From positions 68,736-132,735 of the forward strand of contig JBAUWF010000042.1 in NCBI GenBank assembly GCA_049583635.1: a DNA stretch of 64,000 nt. The letters run 5' to 3'. The notes under the pieces were generated by a model that did no database searches, was not told the DNA's origin, and was given only the letters and a program-made list of their open reading frames with translations. Shown in pieces: positions 61,704-64,000 of this stretch (the stretch's first letter is position 1; each line of letters begins with the position of its first letter). The stretch is from Dokdonella_A sp049583635 (GTDB lineage: Bacteria; Pseudomonadota; Gammaproteobacteria; Xanthomonadales; Rhodanobacteraceae). The translations under genes were made by a program, and so were the position numbers.

Positions 61704-61868
61704 GTGCGCATCGTAGTTGCGTTGATGGTAGTACCATCAACGGACCTGGACGAGCGGGGCCCCTCCCCGTTCAACCGTGTTGGCGCTCTATCGTGACCGC
61801 GTTCCATTGCCTGACTTGAATTTCGATTCTGCGACAACCAAGTGTGGGCGCTCCGCATTGCGTGTGCT

Positions 61869-62597
61869 ATGGCCTTAACCATCCAGGAAGAGAAGATACG
61901 CGAGCGGGCACTCGCGTTCGCTCGCGAGAACAAGAAGGCGATCTCAGCGCGGCTGACCGACTTAGCGATTTATTTGCCCGAGGATTGTCCGGTGTCCGTC
62001 TTCATGGCCGGCTCGCCCGGGGCGGGTAAGACAGAGGCGTCCAAGGAACTCATCGAAGCGGTAGGCGGCGCGTTGTTGCGCATCGATCCGGATGAATTGC
62101 GAGACGAGTTCGACGGCTATACAGGAAGCAACGCATGGCTGTTTCAGCCCGCGGTTTCGGTCTTGGTAGAGCGGATTCTGGATGTTGCCTTCAAACAGAA
62201 GCAGAGCTTTCTATTGGACGGGACCCTGACAAATCACGAGAAAGCTAGGCAAAACATCAAACGATCCTTGGGCAAGAAGCGAGTCGTTCAGATTTTGTAT
62301 GTGTATCAGGAGCCGCGCCAAGCTTGGGCATTCGTTCAGGACCGAGAAGCATTAGAGGGCCGTCGTATCGATCCGGAGACCTTCATCCAACAATATTTTG
62401 AGGCTCGTAAGGTAGTCAATTGCTTGAAAAAAGAGTTCGGCAAAGCCATAGAAGTGGACCTGTTGCTTAAAAACATCGATGGGTCGGATAGATTTGCCAA
62501 GGCCAATGTTGACCAGATTGACAACCACATACCTGAGAAATACGATTCTCAGGCCCTGAGACAATTTCTATATTCCCTTCGGGCAGACACGCCATGA
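61869..62597 (+). CDS. Zeta-toxin-like P-loop kinase
   Basis: The 242-residue protein has Walker A MAGSPGAGKTEASKEL (about residues 50-65), then ALLRIDPDELRDEFDGY, with the catalytic aspartate and arginine positions of zeta toxins. SFLLDGTLTNHEKARQNI (Walker-B-like and helix) follows. Zeta toxins phosphorylate UDP-sugars, blocking peptidoglycan synthesis; other members act on other targets. ATG 61869 is preferred over an in-frame GTG 27 bp upstream; neither has a strong ribosome site. The stop overlaps the next gene's ATG (ATGA), so both are made together. Lower GC than the chromosome neighbours points to acquisition. Confidence 0.85.
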   Translation: MALTIQEEKIRERALAFARENKKAISARLTDLAIYLPEDCPVSVFMAGSPGAGKTEASKELIEAVGGALLRIDPDELRDEFDGYTGSNAWLFQPAVSVLVERILDVAFKQKQSFLLDGTLTNHEKARQNIKRSLGKKRVVQILYVYQEPRQAWAFVQDREALEGRRIDPETFIQQYFEARKVVNCLKKEFGKAIEVDLLLKNIDGSDRFAKANVDQIDNHIPEKYDSQALRQFLYSLRADTP

Positions 62598-62782
62598 TCT
62601 TCCGATCAAAGCCGAAAACTGTGGCTTCGACTCCAATGTCCGAGTTTGTGCGCAACGCTTCTTCCCGCGAGAAGAAGCGGGTGTATAAGGTCGTCCTCAA
62701 GAAGGCGACTGAACGGCAGCAGCGAATTTCGCGCGAGGCCGCGCTGCACCGTATCCGCCTATGTACGGCAGACGCAGATTGA
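62594..62782 (+). CDS. Small protein coupled to the zeta-like toxin (possible antitoxin or partner)
   Basis: The 62-residue basic protein (MIFRSKPKTVASTPMSEFVRNASSREKKRVYKVVLKKATERQQRI) overlaps the toxin gene by 4 bp and is therefore translationally coupled. SEFVRNASSREKKRVYKVVLKKATERQ is likely a helix. I recall similar short proteins next to zeta-like kinases, but that is from memory. In the classical epsilon-zeta system the antitoxin comes first, so the order here is reversed. Whether it neutralises the kinase is unknown. Confidence 0.6.
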   Translation: MIFRSKPKTVASTPMSEFVRNASSREKKRVYKVVLKKATERQQRISREAALHRIRLCTADAD

Positions 62783-62960
62783 ATTCCTGACGCGAATCAT
62801 TTTTTTGCGCGTGATGGCGCGGCGCACGACATAGCGCTCGGTGCTCCATCCGGCAGCCGCCCGACAGCGTCTCCGCCATGCGATCATGCGTGCGGAGGAG
62901 GGCCGAGGCCCGAACACAATGCGCGATGGTTGACGCTGGCCGCGCAGCGTCAGATCCCTT

Positions 62961-62969
62961 GGGGGGGGG
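62961..62969 (+). repeat. Nine-G homopolymer before a hypothetical gene
   Basis: A run of nine G residues lies 9 bases before the ATG at 62979, overlapping the ribosome-binding position. Long G-runs can vary in length during replication or sequencing. The rest of 62783-62978 holds no gene that I recognise. Confidence 0.6.
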
Positions 62970-62978
62970 CAATGATCC

Positions 62979-63518
62979 ATGAAGGCTGGAACCGTACTCT
63001 CATTGTTGGGCATCGCCGTAGTAGCGATCATTGCAGTGCAGATTGACTTCAGCCCGTCGCCGATTTCGCACAAGAAGCCGATCCGAATTCCTCGCGCTCC
63101 GGCACCCAAACCGCTAACCGCCGAACAGAAGTGGCGGAAACATCACGAAGAACAGATTGCGGCGTTGTATGCGGCAGACGCGGCCGAGCGCCTCAAAGCC
63201 GCGAATGAAGAGGTCGCGGCGCGCTGTCGACATGAAGTGACATGCTACGCGAAACCATATGAGATCGATGCCGAGATGGCCTGCGAAAAACAGATCGAGT
63301 CGCAGGCGAAGTGGCAATACGAGTGGACAGATGGCTGGTTAGGGCCGAGCAAATTTTCAGGCATGCTCTGGGGCGACGAGCAAGCTGGCACATTCACGCT
63401 CGTCGGTAATCACATCAAGATGCAGAACGGTTTTGGAGCATGGCGGATGATGCAGTATGTCTGCGTCTACAACCCTGCCGTTCAAGTTGCCACGGCCGTT
63501 GTAGAACCTATTCATTGA
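62979..63518 (+). CDS. Exported or membrane-anchored hypothetical protein
   Basis: The 179-residue protein has an N-terminal hydrophobic helix (TVLSLLGIAVVAIIAVQI, residues 5-22), a proline-rich linker (KPIRIPRAPAPKPLTAEQKW) and a charged helix (about 55-80). A C-terminal region with cysteines follows (AARCRHEVTCYAKPYEIDAEMACEKQ). It has no family that I recognise. It may sit in the inner membrane facing the periplasm. The G-run upstream may act as its ribosome site. It is the last island gene before tRNA-Pro. Confidence 0.6.
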   Translation: MKAGTVLSLLGIAVVAIIAVQIDFSPSPISHKKPIRIPRAPAPKPLTAEQKWRKHHEEQIAALYAADAAERLKAANEEVAARCRHEVTCYAKPYEIDAEMACEKQIESQAKWQYEWTDGWLGPSKFSGMLWGDEQAGTFTLVGNHIKMQNGFGAWRMMQYVCVYNPAVQVATAVVEPIH

Positions 63519-63615
63519 CGCCGACTTTGCTCGAGCGCGCACCGCATCTATTCTGCCGTATGACTTTTTGCGAAGCTCGCAAGTGAGCCCCGTTTTGCTG
63601 ACACGGTGCTTACAC

Positions 63616-63644
63616 CAAGAAGAAAGCCACCGTGTGATGGTGGC
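63616..63644 (-). terminator. Island-supplied terminator for tRNA-Pro
   Basis: GCCACC (63626-63631) pairs with GGTGGC (63639-63644) around a 7-base loop. On the minus strand it is followed by TTTCTTCTT. It lies 18 bp past the tRNA 3' end, inside the island, and replaces the terminator now displaced to 60101-60127. Confidence 0.65.
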
Positions 63645-63661
63645 CTAAGTCTTTGAAAATA

Positions 63662-63701
63662 ATGGTCGGGGTGACAGGATTCGAACTTGCGACTTCTACC
63701 T
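63662..63701. repeat. Right attachment-site repeat within tRNA-Pro 3' end
   Basis: This 40-bp segment is identical to 60137-60176. It covers the 3' part of the tRNA-Pro gene, including part of the anticodon arm, the T-arm, the acceptor 3' strand and CCA. Confidence 0.92.
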
Positions 63702-63739
63702 CCCGAAGGTAGCGCTCTACCAGGCTGAGCTACACCCCG
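63663..63739 (-). tRNA. tRNA-Pro (anticodon CGG)
   Basis: The 77-nt minus-strand sequence folds as a tRNA: acceptor CGGGGTG paired to CACCCCG, D-arm with AGCTCAGCCTGGTAGAGC, anticodon stem CTACC/GGTAG with loop TTCGGGA (anticodon CGG), and T-loop TTCGAAT. The CCA end is encoded. It reads proline codon CCG. Its 3' part is duplicated at the far end of the island. A promoter lies upstream at 63822-63850. Confidence 0.96.
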
Positions 63740-63821
63740 AAAACCGGGAACCGGTCGGGTCGGACCGGTTGTTGCGATTTCCTTGTGCGACGAGCTCGGG
63801 AAATCGCTGAAACGGGCGCGA

Positions 63822-63850
63822 ATAGTAGCGGCGCGTCCGATACGGCGCAA
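63822..63850 (-). promoter_or_regulatory. Sigma-70 promoter of tRNA-Pro
   Basis: On the minus strand, TTGCGC (63845-63850) and TACTAT (63822-63827) are separated by 17 bp. The start would be near 63815, about 75 nt before the mature tRNA. Confidence 0.7.
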
Positions 63851-63889
63851 CCATTGCCGACCCGATGGCTGCCGGCGTAAGCTTCCCCG

Positions 63890-64000
63890 TCAAGTAGACA
63901 CTTCAAAAGTAGAACTTCCGGCGGTTTGTTGACGGTGCTCGAGCGGCGTCAGATCCCCGAGCGAGTCGTGCGGGCGTTGCTCGTTGTACTCGATCATCCA
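63890..64000 (-). mobile_element. IS3-family transposase, C-terminal end (cut by window edge)
   Basis: The minus strand reads WMIEYNEQRPHDSLGDLTP, then LEHRQQTAGSSTFEVST and a stop. This is the typical C-terminus of IS3-family OrfB transposases (integrase core, NxxRPHxxLxxxTP). Only 36 residues lie in the window. The IS end should lie between about 63865 and 63890; I cannot fix its inverted repeat from one side. Whether the element is complete depends on sequence beyond 64000. Confidence 0.85.

Larger units (their letters stand above)
60137..63701. mobile_element. Small genomic island integrated at tRNA-Pro, no integrase
   Basis: The 3.5-kb segment is bounded by 40-bp direct repeats of the tRNA-Pro 3' end. 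It holds an AbiTii gene, a decayed minus-strand gene, a zeta-toxin-like gene with a coupled small partner, and an exported hypothetical protein. Its base composition looks lower in GC than the arg operon. No integrase or excisionase is found, so it is either a remnant or is moved by an enzyme encoded elsewhere. The displaced tRNA terminator outside the left repeat agrees with insertion into the tRNA gene. Confidence 0.85.

Noticed and set aside
63548..63850. 100-codon minus-strand frame over tRNA-Pro (contains GVAQPGRALPSGGRSRKFESC)
   Set aside because: This is the well-known spurious translation across a tRNA gene.
1..64000. CRISPR arrays, rRNA operons or a replication origin
   Set aside because: No regularly spaced direct repeats, rRNA sequence or DnaA-box cluster was noticed anywhere in the window.

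Overview
The window is GC-rich, densely packed bacterial chromosome. It most likely comes from a gammaproteobacterium of the Xanthomonadales (Rhodanobacteraceae/Lysobacteraceae-like). The best clue is the arginine operon near 51-58 kb: an N-acetylornithine-type carbamoyltransferase next to a fused acetylglutamate kinase/synthase, the arrangement known from Xanthomonas. The assignment rests on gene content only.

Positions 1-30.5 kb form a low-oxygen and stress cluster: the tail of a proton P-type ATPase, a universal stress protein, a zinc alcohol dehydrogenase, a second P-type ATPase, a beta-CASP metallo-hydrolase, cytochrome bd oxidase (cydA-cydB-cydX-like) with its assembly exporter cydDC, a sulfide:quinone oxidoreductase/RND efflux operon facing an ArsR regulator of the persulfide-sensing type, an MgtC/DUF4010 membrane protein, a quinol nitric oxide reductase, a MaoC-phosphotransacetylase fusion with acetate kinase, an FNR/ANR regulator with all four cluster cysteines, and a GNAT acetyltransferase. 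FNR-type sites (TTGAT-N4-ATCAA) occur before usp and the cyd operon (perfect), and before sqr, norZ and the GNAT gene (one mismatch). Much of the cluster therefore looks like one locally encoded FNR regulon.

Positions 30.5-51 kb are mostly housekeeping genes in short units: GH15 glycosidase, small hydrolase, rlmKL, a secreted Tyr/His-rich protein with a strong terminator, two methyltransferases, EamA transporter, cyclophilin, mgtE, a Coa1-like protein, SDR, OPT transporter, M13 peptidase, cupin, sufE-cysS, and a glycine-zipper protein.

Positions 51.3-58.4 kb are the operon argF'-argG-argE-like-argBA-argC-argH. Every junction overlaps, and a terminator-like hairpin lies in the leader. A PIG-L deacetylase follows.

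Positions 60.1-63.7 kb are a small genomic island inserted at the 3' end of a tRNA-Pro(CGG) gene. It is bounded by 40-bp direct repeats. It carries an AbiTii-family gene, a decayed gene, a zeta-toxin-like kinase with a coupled 62-residue partner, and an exported hypothetical protein, but no integrase. The tRNA's probable original terminator now sits on the far side of the island, and the island supplies a replacement. The right edge cuts into an IS3-family transposase.
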